From JANNPJ01 sp965200525 (lineage in GTDB: Bacteria > Actinomycetota > Actinomycetes > Actinomycetales > Kineosporiaceae), in assembly GCA_965200525.1 (NCBI GenBank), contig OZ241368.1:3534001-3598000 (forward strand): a stretch of 64,000 nucleotides of DNA, given 5' to 3'. Every line of letters begins with the position of its first letter. Positions within the stretch are counted from its first letter, which is position 1. Below, piece after piece: positions 1-8,894 of the stretch. The translations under genes and the position numbers were made by a program. A model generated the notes under the pieces. It worked only from the letters and a program-made list of their open reading frames with translations. It was not told the origin of the DNA and did not search any database.

Positions 1-1
1 G

Positions 2-1546
2 CTCGAGCGTCTGGGGGCGGTTGTCGCCGGCCCGCGGGCCCTGCTCGAGCTGCCGGCGGTCGCGGCCGCGGTGGCGTCCCTGGCCGACGGCGACAGCGAG
101 CGGGGGGTCGGTCCGGCCGGGCTCGAAGGGCCCGGCGAACAGCAACTGGTGGACGCCGTCCTGACCCTGGCCGGGGCGGCCGTGCGGGCCGGGGAGCTCG
201 GCCCGGGAGACCGGCCGGAGCTGGGTGATCTTCCGCTGAGCGATGACGGCGGGGAGTTGACGCCGGCGTCGGCGCTGGCCCTGCCGGGCAGCCCGGCGGC
301 CGAATGGTTCTCCGCCGACGAGATCGGTCTGGCCGCTGCGGAGCTGGTCGAGCGCTGGGGTGAGCCGACCCTGGCCGCGGTCGGCGTGCTGCGCGGCCCG
401 GGGCTGGTCCGGGCCCAGGACGTGCCGATCGACGCCGGGTTCGACGACGAGCTGGGGCCGGTGGCCGACCTGGACGGCTGGGACACCTGGTGTGCGCTGG
501 TCGCCGACGAGCTCGACGGTCTGCCGCCGGGCGCGGTGCTGGCCGAACTGGTCGCCGTCCGGGATCTGGACGCCGTCCGGCCCGAGGCGCTGCCCGACCT
601 GGTGGCCGCCATCGCCGCCGACCCAGCCCTGCGTCCGGCGCTGGTCGGCCCGGCCCGGATCATCGCCGACGGCCGGCCGCTGGACGTGCCCCCGTACACC
701 GCCTGGTGGCTTCGAGCCGAACTGGCCCCGGACGGCGGTCCGGCCGGTGCGCTGGCCGGACCGGACGCCGAACCCGGGCTGCTGGCTCTGTTCGAGCCGG
801 CGCCACCCTGGGTGACCCGGCTCGACCCGGTGGCTCAGCGGGCGCTCGGGGTGATCTCCACGATGGCCGACCTGGACGCGGCGGCGGTGCCGGGGCTGCT
901 CGAGCGGCTCTCCGACGACCGGCTCGAGGTGTCGGCCGAGCTGCTGGTCGAGGTGCTGTCGCGACTGGCCGTCCTGGCCCGGCGAGGAGTCGAGGTCGAC
1001 CGTCCGGAACGGGTTCGGGGCTTGGACGACGAGGGCGGCAGCATGGTTGTGCCGGCCGCCGAGGCGGTGGTGATCGAAGCCCCGATGTATCGCCAGCGCC
1101 CGGATCTTGGTGTGTCGCTGCCGGTTTCACCGGCCGGAGCGGCGGCTCTGGCTGATCTGCTCGACCTGCCGCTGGCCGGCGAGCTGGCCCCGGGCGAGGT
1201 GGCTGAGGCGGCCGGGCCCGAGGCCGGCGCGAGCCAGCCGACCCCGGCGGCGCTGCGGCGGCTGCTCCCGGACGGCCCGGCGACCTGGTGCGAGCACGAC
1301 CGCCTGCTGGTGGACGGCGTCGAGGTGGACTGGTGGGTGAACGGAGCCGGACCCGGTGCGGTGGTGCACGCGGCCACCACCGACGGGCTGGCCCGGGGCC
1401 TGGCCTGGGCCGCCGGGCGGTGGGAACTGCGCGGGTCGGTGGCGGCCGTGCTGGCCGAACCGGAGATCGGCACCGACGTCGTGATCGATCAGGCGTTCTC
1501 GGACTTGCCTGCCGAGACGATCCGGCCGGCCGCGGCCGACAGGTGA
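2..1546 (+). CDS. C-terminal part of a large actinobacterial chaperone-like ATPase (sacsin/HSP90-like family), 5' end outside window
   Basis: The frame is open from base 2 without a credible start, so the gene begins upstream; about 514 codons are visible. The protein is rich in Leu, Ala, Asp and Glu, with no membrane segment or catalytic motif in this part. Its final stretch (a VDWWV motif, then ATTDGLARGLAWAAGRWELR near the end) resembles the C-terminus of long actinobacterial proteins annotated as having a sacsin N-terminal ATP-binding-like (HSP90/GHKL) domain. That ATPase domain would lie upstream and cannot be seen, so the family call rests on recalled similarity of the tail. It converges on the DUF2530 gene, overlapping its 3' end by 58 bases. 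Confidence 0.55.
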   Translation, partial: LERLGAVVAGPRALLELPAVAAAVASLADGDSERGVGPAGLEGPGEQQLVDAVLTLAGAAVRAGELGPGDRPELGDLPLSDDGGELTPASALALPGSPAAEWFSADEIGLAAAELVERWGEPTLAAVGVLRGPGLVRAQDVPIDAGFDDELGPVADLDGWDTWCALVADELDGLPPGAVLAELVAVRDLDAVRPEALPDLVAAIAADPALRPALVGPARIIADGRPLDVPPYTAWWLRAELAPDGGPAGALAGPDAEPGLLALFEPAPPWVTRLDPVAQRALGVISTMADLDAAAVPGLLERLSDDRLEVSAELLVEVLSRLAVLARRGVEVDRPERVRGLDDEGGSMVVPAAEAVVIEAPMYRQRPDLGVSLPVSPAGAAALADLLDLPLAGELAPGEVAEAAGPEAGASQPTPAALRRLLPDGPATWCEHDRLLVDGVEVDWWVNGAGPGAVVHAATTDGLARGLAWAAGRWELRGSVAAVLAEPEIGTDVVIDQAFSDLPAETIRPAAADR

Positions 1547-1779
1547 GCCTGCCGCCGGAGCATGAACCAGTAGCCGAACAGGCCCAGGACCACCCCGGCC
1601 GCGGCTGACCAGATCCACCAGCCTCGGCCGTGGTCGACCAGGCTCGGCCGGATCACCAGCCCGATCACGAACAGCAGGGCCCAGACCGCGGTGCCGATCG
1701 CGACCGGCGCGGTCTCGCTGAACTCCGGCGGCCTGAATTCCTGCGGCTCGAACTCGGGTTGCTCGCTACCCTCTGTCAC
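1489..1779 (-). CDS. DUF2530 family small membrane protein
   Basis: A 96-residue protein. It has an acidic, Pro/Glu-rich N-terminus (about residues 1-24), then two hydrophobic helices (about 27-44 and 54-72) joined by a short loop containing RGWW, and a basic C-terminal tail. This layout matches DUF2530, small two-helix actinobacterial membrane proteins of unknown function. The start is GTG. Its 3' end overlaps the convergent upstream gene by 58 bases; the reading is still good because the helices and RGWW loop fall in this frame. No function can be assigned. Confidence 0.7.
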   Translation of the reverse strand: MTEGSEQPEFEPQEFRPPEFSETAPVAIGTAVWALLFVIGLVIRPSLVDHGRGWWIWSAAAGVVLGLFGYWFMLRRQAHLSAAAGRIVSAGKSENA

Positions 1780-1869
1780 CCGTCGAGACTACTCCGCTCG
1801 GCCGGGCCGACCGGCTGGGGTGGATCCGACCCACCAGAAGGGCCGGACCTTCCCCGATGAGGAGGTCGG

Positions 1870-1910
1870 GTCGACAGTGGAATAGTTAGCGAGGCTAACT
1901 AGTTGTCGAC
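1870..1910. promoter_or_regulatory. Nested palindromic operator in front of the MarR-MFS operon
   Basis: A perfect 8-base inverted repeat, TAGTTAGC-GAG-GCTAACTA, occupies 1883-1901 and ends two bases before the MarR start. A second arm pair, GTCGACA (1870-1876) and TGTCGAC (1904-1910), brackets it. An in-frame TAG at 1900 means translation cannot begin upstream, and there is no Shine-Dalgarno sequence, so the transcript is probably leaderless with the operator over the promoter. The geometry suits autorepression by a MarR dimer. The palindrome is seen; the binding protein is inferred from position. Confidence 0.7.
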
Positions 1911-2331
1911 TGTTGTGAGTGGTCTTCAGGCAGCTGAGCTGCGAGTTTCCCTGTTGAGGGTGGCCCGGCGGCTGCGGGCGGAGAAGTCCGACGCCGAGCT
2001 GTCGGACGGGCAGTTCTCCGTCCTCGCCGTCCTCGACCGGGGCGGTCCGCTGACGGCACGAGCCCTGGCCGAGCATGAGCGGGTCCAGCCGCCGTCGATG
2101 ACCCGCACGCTGGCCGGGCTGGAGGAGCGCGGGTTGATCCGGCGGACCGGCGACCCGGCCGACCGGCGCCAGTCGATCGTGCAGCTCACCGAGCCGGGCA
2201 CGCTGGCGGTCAAGGAGACCCGGCGGCGCCGGGAGGCCTGGCTGGCCCGGCAGCTGGCCGACCTGCAACCGAACGAGCGAGCGGTTCTCGCCGAAGCATC
2301 CGAGATCTTGAGGAGGATCGCCGACTCGTGA
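1903..2331 (+). CDS. MarR family transcriptional regulator
   Basis: A 142-residue winged-helix regulator. The MarR core is visible: N-terminal dimerisation helix (about 8-30), a helix-turn-helix with LTARALAEHERVQPPSMTRT (about 50-70), a wing with the DPADRRQSIV motif (about 84-94) and C-terminal dimerisation helices. The DRR of the wing is the usual DNA-contacting element. The start is TTG at 1903 or GTG at 1915; a TAG at 1900 rules out anything earlier. It overlaps the MFS gene by GTGA, so the two are translationally coupled, and the upstream palindrome suggests it represses this operon until a ligand, possibly an MFS substrate, binds. Confidence 0.88.
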   Translation: MSTVVSGLQAAELRVSLLRVARRLRAEKSDAELSDGQFSVLAVLDRGGPLTARALAEHERVQPPSMTRTLAGLEERGLIRRTGDPADRRQSIVQLTEPGTLAVKETRRRREAWLARQLADLQPNERAVLAEASEILRRIADS

Positions 2332-3641
2332 GCCCCACGTTCCGAGCCCTGAAGAACCCCAACTACCGGTTGTGGGCCACCGGCGCCATCGTGTCGAACA
2401 CCGGCACCTGGATGCAGCGCATCGCCCAGGACTGGCTGGTCCTGACCCAGCTGAGCAACAACTCCGGCGTGGCCGTCGGCATCACCACCGGGCTGCAGTT
2501 CGCCCCGGTGCTGCTGCTGGCCCCGGTCTCGGGCATGGTGGCCGATCGGTTCAACCGCCGCAAGATCCTGCTCACCACCCAGATCTCCTCCGGGGTGCTC
2601 TCCCTGATCCTCGGCCTGCTGGTGGTCACCGACCTGGCCCGGCTGTGGGAGGTCTACCTGATGGCCGCGCTGCTCGGCGTGGTCGCGGCGATCGATGCCC
2701 CGGCCCGGCAGTCGTTCGTCTCCGAACTGGTGCCGATCGAGGACCTGCCCAACGCCGTCGGCCTGAACAGCGCCTCGTTCAACGGCGGCCGGCTGATCGG
2801 GCCCGGCATCGCCGGCCTGCTGATCCACTGGTTCGGCACCGGGCCGGTCTTCCTGATCAACGCGGCCACCTTCGGCGCGGTGGTGCTCTCGCTGACCCAG
2901 ATGCGGCTGTCCGAGCTGCGCCCGCAACCGCGGACCGGCGGCAAGGGATCGATCCGGGCCGGCCTGTCCTACGTGCGGCACCGGCCCGACCTGATCCTGA
3001 TTCTCGGCATCGTCGGCATGGTCGGCACCTTCGGGCTGAACTTCCAGCTCACCTCGGCCCTGATGGCCCGGCTGGTGTTCGACAAGGGCGCCGGCGAGTA
3101 CGGCATCCTCGGCTCGGTGATGGCGATCGGCTCGCTCGGCGGGGCCCTGCTGGCCGCCCGCCGCGAGCATCCCCGGCTGCGGCTGCTGATCGGGGCCACG
3201 CTGGCCTTCGGGGTGTTCTCGATCGTGGCCGCGCTGATGCCGACCTACTGGTCGTTCGCGATCGCGCTGATCCCGGTCGGGCTCTCCTCGCTCACCCTGA
3301 TGACGGCGGCCAACGCGACCATCCAGCTCAGCACCGCCCCGGCCATGCGAGGCCGGGTGATGGCCCTCTACATGGCCATCTTCATGGGCGGGACGCCGAT
3401 CGGCGCCCCCATCATCGGCTGGGTCGGGCAGACCTTCGGTGCCCGGTACACCATCCTGATCGGCGGGGCCGCGGCCATCGCGACGGCGATCGCCGCCGTG
3501 CTCTGGCTGCGCTGGTCCCAGGGTCTGAAGGTGCACTACCGCTGGGCCGACCACCCGCACCTGAGCGTGTCGGCCGATGGGCCCGACCCGGAACTGGACG
3601 AGGCCGAGCTGGAGGCCGAGGACGCCAAGTCGGCGGCCTGA
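2328..3641 (+). CDS. MFS transporter, MFS_3/DHA3-like exporter
   Basis: A 437-residue integral membrane protein with about 12 predicted helices. The N-terminal segment FRALKNPNYRLWATG and the MVADRFNRRKIL loop (A-like motif between TM2 and TM3, about residues 66-80) are typical of MFS_3 (EntS-like) exporters. The C-terminus is an acidic cytoplasmic tail (about 405-437). Translation is coupled to the MarR gene by GTGA. The MarR-MFS pairing suggests inducible efflux of a small toxic compound; the substrate cannot be read from the sequence. Confidence 0.88.
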   Translation: MSPTFRALKNPNYRLWATGAIVSNTGTWMQRIAQDWLVLTQLSNNSGVAVGITTGLQFAPVLLLAPVSGMVADRFNRRKILLTTQISSGVLSLILGLLVVTDLARLWEVYLMAALLGVVAAIDAPARQSFVSELVPIEDLPNAVGLNSASFNGGRLIGPGIAGLLIHWFGTGPVFLINAATFGAVVLSLTQMRLSELRPQPRTGGKGSIRAGLSYVRHRPDLILILGIVGMVGTFGLNFQLTSALMARLVFDKGAGEYGILGSVMAIGSLGGALLAARREHPRLRLLIGATLAFGVFSIVAALMPTYWSFAIALIPVGLSSLTLMTAANATIQLSTAPAMRGRVMALYMAIFMGGTPIGAPIIGWVGQTFGARYTILIGGAAAIATAIAAVLWLRWSQGLKVHYRWADHPHLSVSADGPDPELDEAELEAEDAKSAA

Positions 3642-3651
3642 GCCGATGCCT

Positions 3652-4512
3652 CTACTTCAGCCCGAGCGCCCCGCCGAACAGGTCGTAGCCGACGAAGCTG
3701 ACCGTGTCGAGGATCGTGTGGGCGATGATCAACGGCAGCACCCGGCCGCCCCGGCGGTACCACTCGGCGAAGATCACGCCCATGATCGCGTTGCCGACGA
3801 ACGGCCCGAAGCCCTGGTAGAGGTGGTAGCTGCCGCGCAGCAGGGCACTGGCCGCGATCACCGCCGGTACCCGCCAGCCCAGCCGCTGCAACCGGGTGAC
3901 CAGGTAACCGACCACGATCACTTCTTCCAGGACGGCGTTCTTGGCCGCCTGCAGGATGAGGACGGGTTCGGTCCACCAGTAGGCGTTCAGGTCGGCCGGC
4001 ACGATGGTCGCCGTCACCCCGAGGGCATGGCCGACGAAGTACAGGGCCAGGCCGGGCAGCCCGATCAGGGCGGCCAGCCCGGCCCCCTGGGCCAGATCGA
4101 GGCCGGGTCGGCGTCGGTCCAGGCCGAGCATCCGGGCGACCCGCGGCGAGTTGGCGCTGAGCAGCCACAACGCCAGCGCGACCGGAACCAGGGTGAACAC
4201 GATGCCGTAGATCTGGTAGCTCAGGTCCAGGTAGGGCCGCGGGCTCTGGGACTGGTTCAGGGTGGCCGTCTGCGAGGCCAGCGACTGCCCCTCGGTGAGC
4301 TTGCCGACCAGGTCGATGATCGCGTAGACGCCCGACTTGCCCAGGGACAGGCCGATCAGGATGGCGATCTCGAACGCCAACCGCCGGCGGGCGGCCGGGT
4401 CGGTCTCGGGGGTCGCGGCCGCAGCCCGGTCGGCCGCGACCGGATCGCCCTCCGGCGGGTCGGGCGGACCGTCCGGACGGCGAGCGACTGAAGGATCGAG
4501 CGGACCGTTCAT
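3652..4512 (-). CDS. CPBP family intramembrane glutamic protease (CAAX/ABI type)
   Basis: A 286-residue multi-pass membrane protein. The conserved ABI motifs lie in the C-terminal half: LEEVIVVGYLVTRL (the EE pair that activates water), GSYHLYQG (His in the second motif), GNAIMGVIFAEWYRR, and AHTILD (His/Asp in the last motif). About 60 N-terminal residues are a soluble, Pro/Asp/Ala-rich stretch. The ATG at 4512 gives the full family length. Bacterial CPBP proteases handle bacteriocin maturation, immunity or membrane protein turnover; nothing nearby shows the target, although the decayed toxin gene lies directly upstream on the same strand. Confidence 0.87.
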   Translation of the reverse strand: MNGPLDPSVARRPDGPPDPPEGDPVAADRAAAATPETDPAARRRLAFEIAILIGLSLGKSGVYAIIDLVGKLTEGQSLASQTATLNQSQSPRPYLDLSYQIYGIVFTLVPVALALWLLSANSPRVARMLGLDRRRPGLDLAQGAGLAALIGLPGLALYFVGHALGVTATIVPADLNAYWWTEPVLILQAAKNAVLEEVIVVGYLVTRLQRLGWRVPAVIAASALLRGSYHLYQGFGPFVGNAIMGVIFAEWYRRGGRVLPLIIAHTILDTVSFVGYDLFGGALGLK

Positions 4513-4552
4513 CGAGCGCAGCTTAAGCCCCCAAGATGTGCGTCCCGGCCGG

Positions 4553-5767
4553 TCACGGGCGGTTCGAGCCGGCTTCGGCGCCCACCCCGGCCCCGACCGC
4601 AGCGTGCACGGTGTAATGGACCGGGGGCGAGATCGGGTCGGCCGGGCTCGGCGGCCGCAGGGTGCGGCCGTTCAGCGACTCGGTTCCGGCCCGCGGCGGC
4701 GGCGCCTGGTAGGCGTGCGCGATCTCGGCCCGCAGCCGGGCCCGCTCGGCCGGGTCGATGCCGGGCAGCCGAGACTCCTCGTACAGGGATGGGTCGCCTG
4801 GGTGATCCGCCAGCTGGGCGGGGTGTGGAACTGCGCCTCGAAGGCGGCCCCGCCGGCCGGGTCGAGCCAGGTGGTGCTGAGGCCCCGGTACCGGCCCGAG
4901 AACCAGGCGTTGTTCGGCTTACCGAGCAGGTGGAACCCACGCTGCTCGAGCTGGGCCGCGACCTGGGGCACGGCCCGCACGTAGTCGGCGTCGTCGATCA
5001 CCACCGTGTAGCGGACGGCGTCGTTGGCCTCGGCCAGCAGCCGGGGAGCGGCCGGCCGGTGGCGGCGTGCTGGGTGGCCAGCTTGCGCTTCAGTGAATCC
5101 ACCTGTTTGAGGCGTGTTCTCAGCCCGGCCAGCTCGGCCTCGGCGGCCCGGGCCACGTCGTGGACGGCCGCGGTGATCTGCGGTTCGCGACCGGCGCTGA
5201 GCCGGTGGAAGGCCTCGGCCCGGGCGCCCTGTCGAGCCGTCAACCGGGTGCGGCCTCTCCTCGCCACGGCTGGGACGCGGCCCGGTCGGCCACGATCAGG
5301 GCCTGCCGGACCAGGTTCTGCCGCGCCTCGCGGGCGGCCTCGGCGGTGGCCGACCGGCGCAGGAGGTCGCGCCCGGCCGTGACCGCCCGCTGCCCGCGGC
5401 GCGCGATCTCCGCCGCCCGAGCGCCACCGGCCACACCCCCACCGGCCAGGGCCAGGGCCAGATCGGGCAGCACATGGCCGATCGCGCGGGGCGGGTTCTG
5501 CCGCCAGGTATCCCAGTCGACGATCGCCCGGCCGGTGCGCCCGGGATGGGTCGCGGCGTCGGCCAGGCCTGCTCCGAGCGTACCGATATCACTGAGAGTG
5601 GAAGACTGGTAGGGCATTTCGAGGCGGACGCCGACCTCCCCGGCGAGGTCGAGCAGTTGCTCGGTGGACTCGGCGGCCCTGATCGCGACCTCGCTGCGCC
5701 AGGCCTCCACCCGGCCGGCCGCCCGCTGTCCACAGGCCGGCCCCGAATCAGGCCGGGCCGACGTCAA
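4553..5767 (-). pseudogene. Decayed RelA/SpoT-like domain polymorphic toxin (T7SS-type), three frameshifts
   Basis: Three minus-strand frames join into one protein if single-base changes are corrected. Frame 1 (5767-about 5265) has a linker-like region with WDTWRQNPPRAIG and LLPDLALALAGG-type residues. Frame 2 (about 5265-5040) holds the helical region and DSLKRKLATQ. Frame 3 (about 5040-4790) holds DAVRYTVVIDDADYV, SGRYRGLSTTW and FEAQFHTPPSW. Frame 4 (about 4788-4553) reads HPLYEESRLPGIDPAERA. This order matches a RelA/SpoT-like nucleotidyltransferase domain found at the C-terminus of actinobacterial toxins. The breaks lie near 5265, 5040 and 4788. No good start exists (TTG at 5767 overlaps the dinB-like stop), so the N-terminal secretion part is probably missing too. 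Confidence 0.72.
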
Positions 5768-6294
5768 TCAGCCGTGTCAGCCCCGATGTCGTGCCGGTGA
5801 TGGACGACGTCGTGCAGGAAGTACCGGGCGAAGGTGTCCACGGTGAAGCTCGATCCGCCGGTGCGCCGGCCGGGCCGGTTCCACTGCGAGCCGCTCACCC
5901 CGGCGAACCGCCGGGCGATGGCGTCGGCCGCCTCCACCAGTTCGCGCGAGACGACCACCGGATCCTGTTCCCAGTACCGGCCGGTGAGCGCCGTCTCGTC
6001 CTGGTCCCAGTTCGGGAACAGCGGGTTCACCTCCTCCAGCATCAGCCGCAGGCGCTCGTCGAAGATCTGGAAGACGTCGCGGACGTGGCAGCCGTACTCC
6101 AGCGGCGACCAGATCCTCGGCGCCGGCCGGCGCCGAACCCCGGGCGTGGCCAGCACTTCCAGGAAGTCGACCGTGTACCCCCGGATCAGGGAGGGCAGGT
6201 GGTCGCGGGCCACGGCCCGGGCGTCGTATCCGCACTCGTCGCAGACTCGGTCGAGGACCCAGGTCCAGTCCTTCGTGTCCGGCACGATCGTCAT
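5764..6294 (-). CDS. DinB family protein (putative metal-dependent, thiol-transferase-like fold)
   Basis: A 176-residue four-helix-bundle protein. The DinB/YfiT pattern is visible: WSPLEYGCHVRDVFQIFDERL (first metal His, about residues 62-82) and FLHDVVHHRHDI near the C-terminus (remaining His ligands). DinB_2 proteins bind a divalent metal through three His and some act as bacillithiol/mycothiol-type transferases, but most have no assigned reaction. ATG at 6294 gives the standard length. It is separated by 99 bases from the allantoicase gene and is probably a separate unit. Confidence 0.85.
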   Translation of the reverse strand: MTIVPDTKDWTWVLDRVCDECGYDARAVARDHLPSLIRGYTVDFLEVLATPGVRRRPAPRIWSPLEYGCHVRDVFQIFDERLRLMLEEVNPLFPNWDQDETALTGRYWEQDPVVVSRELVEAADAIARRFAGVSGSQWNRPGRRTGGSSFTVDTFARYFLHDVVHHRHDIGADTAD

Positions 6295-6393
6295 GCAGAC
6301 ACGATAGTGCGGGGACGAAAAGGACGGAACGGGGCCCGGATCACGGGTTGGCGGTGAATTCGGCGGTTTCGGTCATTCCGGTGATTGCCTGGG

Positions 6394-7542
6394 TCAGTCG
6401 AGCAGGTGGGACCGCAGTGCCGCCGGGATCGTGCCTGCCGACTGGAACGAACGGCGGGTCCGGATCGACTCGGCCTCGGCGTCGGTCAGTTCCGGCACCC
6501 CGGCCAGGACCCCGGACAACTGCGACTCGGGCAGGGCAGCCAGCCAGCGCACCCCGATCTTCTCCAGCGCGGACTCCTCGAGCTCACCGAAGAACCGGAC
6601 CCGGGCCATCCCGCCGTCCGGGAACACCTCCATCCGCACGTGGGTGACGCTGTCCGAGCCGATCCGGAACCGGTGCTGGGTGTCCGGCCGGAGCCGGGTG
6701 CGGGGCAGCAGTTCCTTCCAGGCCCGCTCGTCCTCCAGCGGGCTGACCCGGGCGTCGATCCCGACCAGCCGGGCCTCGCCCGGGGCGTTGCCGGTGAAGT
6801 GACTGGTGTCGATCTCGGCCCGGCGGATCGAGCCCGCGCCCGCCAGGGCGAACAGCACCCAGTCGTGGCCGCCGTCGCGCCGTCGCGCCGTCTCCCAGCC
6901 CTCGGCGATGGTCAGCGTGGTGCCCGGCCGGATCAGGTTGCCGGCCGAGGAGTAGAACATGTCCGAGCAGCCGACCACCCGGCCCCCGTTCACCAGCCCG
7001 GCCAGGTCGACCGTGCCGGTCAGCATCCGGGGGTCGGGGACGACGTCGCCGAGCACCCGCAGCCGGGCCACCCCGCCGTCCGGGTAGATGGTCAGCCGCA
7101 CGTGGGTCCAGCGCTGGTCGCTGACCACGTCGAAGGAGTTGACGCTGTCGCCCTTGAGGGCCGACTTCGTCACCAGCGTCGTCCAGGCGCTCTCGGGCAG
7201 CTCCTGGGCGATCGGGTGGCCCTCGCCGGCGGTGCCCTCGATCGACCCGTAGGGCGGGTAGTTGCCCCGGAAGTGAGCGGTGTCGACCACCACCGAGCGG
7301 ATCACTCCGGGCGCGCCGAGCCGGACGATCGCGAAGTCGCGGTCGCCGCCGTCGCGCCGCCGGCGGGTCTCCCAGCCGTCGTAGATCTTGCCGTCGGCCC
7401 CGTAGGTGCCCGGCTGCCAGGCCGACGGCTCGGGCCGGATCAGGTGCCGGCGATCGGCGAACAACTCGTTGTTGGCGTGGACGACCCGGCCCCCGATCGC
7501 GTTCGAGGCCAGGTCGATCGGTTCGGACAACGGGCTGCTCAT
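6394..7542 (-). CDS. alc: Allantoicase
   Basis: Hydrolyses allantoate to ureidoglycolate and urea. The 382-residue protein contains two homologous allantoicase repeats: YDGWETRRRRDGGDRDFAIV followed by DTAHFRGNYPP in the first, and AEGWETARRRDGGHDWVLF followed by DTSHFTGNAPG in the second. The C-terminal 55 residues or so (after RFFGELEE) extend beyond the core repeats. The ATG at 7542 overlaps the allantoinase stop (ATGA), so the two consecutive enzymes of the pathway are translationally coupled. It is the last gene of the uricolytic operon. Confidence 0.95.
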   Translation of the reverse strand: MSSPLSEPIDLASNAIGGRVVHANNELFADRRHLIRPEPSAWQPGTYGADGKIYDGWETRRRRDGGDRDFAIVRLGAPGVIRSVVVDTAHFRGNYPPYGSIEGTAGEGHPIAQELPESAWTTLVTKSALKGDSVNSFDVVSDQRWTHVRLTIYPDGGVARLRVLGDVVPDPRMLTGTVDLAGLVNGGRVVGCSDMFYSSAGNLIRPGTTLTIAEGWETARRRDGGHDWVLFALAGAGSIRRAEIDTSHFTGNAPGEARLVGIDARVSPLEDERAWKELLPRTRLRPDTQHRFRIGSDSVTHVRMEVFPDGGMARVRFFGELEESALEKIGVRWLAALPESQLSGVLAGVPELTDAEAESIRTRRSFQSAGTIPAALRSHLLD

Positions 7543-8879
7543 GCTGCTCCTCTGACCAGTAGCCGGCCCCGCGGCGGGACCCCCTCGCTGAGATCGATCT
7601 TCTCGCCCCGCAGCCAGGTGCCGCGGACCACCCCGGCCAGGGCCATGCCGTCGTAGGGCGTGACCGCGTGCCGGTGCTCCAGTTCGGCGGCCGAGACCAC
7701 GCTCGCCTCGTCCGGAGCGAACAGGCACAGGTCGGCGTCGTAACCGAGGGCGATCCGGCCCTTGCGGGCCAGCCCGGCCAGCCGAGCCGTGCGGGCCGAC
7801 ATCCACTCGGCCACGTCGACCAGGGTGAAGCCGTGCACCCGGGCCTGGCTCCAGACCGCCCGCAGGCCCAGCTGCAGCGAGGCGATCCCGCCCCAGGCCA
7901 CGCCGAAGTCACCGATGTCGAACCGCTTGAGCTCGGGGGTCGAGGGCGAGTGGTCGCTGACGATCATGTCGATCACGCCGTCCTTCAGGCCCTGCCAGAG
8001 CAGCTCCCGGTTGGCCGACTCGCGGATCGGTGGGCAGCACTTGAACTGGGTTGCGCCGTCCGGGATCGACTCGGAGGAGAAGCTCAGGTAGTGCGGGCAG
8101 GTCTCGACCGTGACCAGCACGCCTTCGCGGCGGGCCGAGGCCAGCATCGGCAGCGCGTCCGAGCTGGACAGGTGCAGGATGTGGACCCGGGCCCGGGTGT
8201 AGCGGGCGGCCTCGATCACCTCGGCGATGGCCACGTTCTCGGCCCCGCGCGGCCGGGAGGCCAGGAAGCGCCGGTACCGCTCGCCCTCGGCGCTCGGGGC
8301 CCGGTCGATGGCCTGGGAGTTCTCGGCGTGCACGATCATCAGCGCGCCGAAGTCGTGCATCGACTCCAGGGCCCGCTCCATCTGGGCGGTGTCCAGGTGC
8401 GGGAACTCGTCCACCCCGGAGTGCAGCAGGAAGCACTTGAAGCCGAACACCCCGGCGTCGTGCAGCGGCCGGAGCTGGTCGAGGTTGTCCGGCACCGCGC
8501 CCCCCCAGAAGCCGGTGTCGACGTAGACCGCGCCCTCGGCGCACTTGCGCTTCACCTCCAGGGCCTCGACCGTGGTCGTCGGCGGGATCGAGTTCAGCGG
8601 CATGTCGATCACCGTGGTGACGCCGCCGGCCGCCGCCGCCCGGGTCGCCGTCTCGAATCCCTCCCACTCGGTCCGGCCGGGCTCGTTGATGTGCACGTGG
8701 GTGTCGACCAGCCCGGGCATCAGGACGACGTCGTCGCCCAGCACCTCCTCCCGGGTCGCCTCGAGCGGAGCGTCGAAGGGCTCGATGGCCACGATCCGGC
8801 CGTCCTTGATCCCGATCGCCCGGGACACCTCGCCCACCACGGTGATCACCCGGGGGGCCCGAAAAACCAGGTCAAGCAT
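7539..8879 (-). CDS. allB: Allantoinase
   Basis: Cyclic amidohydrolase that opens allantoin to allantoate. In 446 residues the metal-site motifs are in order: DTHVHINEPGRTEWEGF (about 58-74), GFKCFL with the lysine that would be carbamylated (about 146), HAEN, HLSSSDALP, ETCPHYL and IVSDHSP (about 312). I prefer ATG at 8879 over GTG at 8885 because GAAAG lies 9 bases before the ATG. It sits 15 bases after the DUF6986 gene and overlaps the allantoicase start. Confidence 0.95.
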   Translation of the reverse strand: MLDLVFRAPRVITVVGEVSRAIGIKDGRIVAIEPFDAPLEATREEVLGDDVVLMPGLVDTHVHINEPGRTEWEGFETATRAAAAGGVTTVIDMPLNSIPPTTTVEALEVKRKCAEGAVYVDTGFWGGAVPDNLDQLRPLHDAGVFGFKCFLLHSGVDEFPHLDTAQMERALESMHDFGALMIVHAENSQAIDRAPSAEGERYRRFLASRPRGAENVAIAEVIEAARYTRARVHILHLSSSDALPMLASARREGVLVTVETCPHYLSFSSESIPDGATQFKCCPPIRESANRELLWQGLKDGVIDMIVSDHSPSTPELKRFDIGDFGVAWGGIASLQLGLRAVWSQARVHGFTLVDVAEWMSARTARLAGLARKGRIALGYDADLCLFAPDEASVVSAAELEHRHAVTPYDGMALAGVVRGTWLRGEKIDLSEGVPPRGRLLVRGAA

Positions 8880-8894
8880 GGTCACTCGCTTTCG

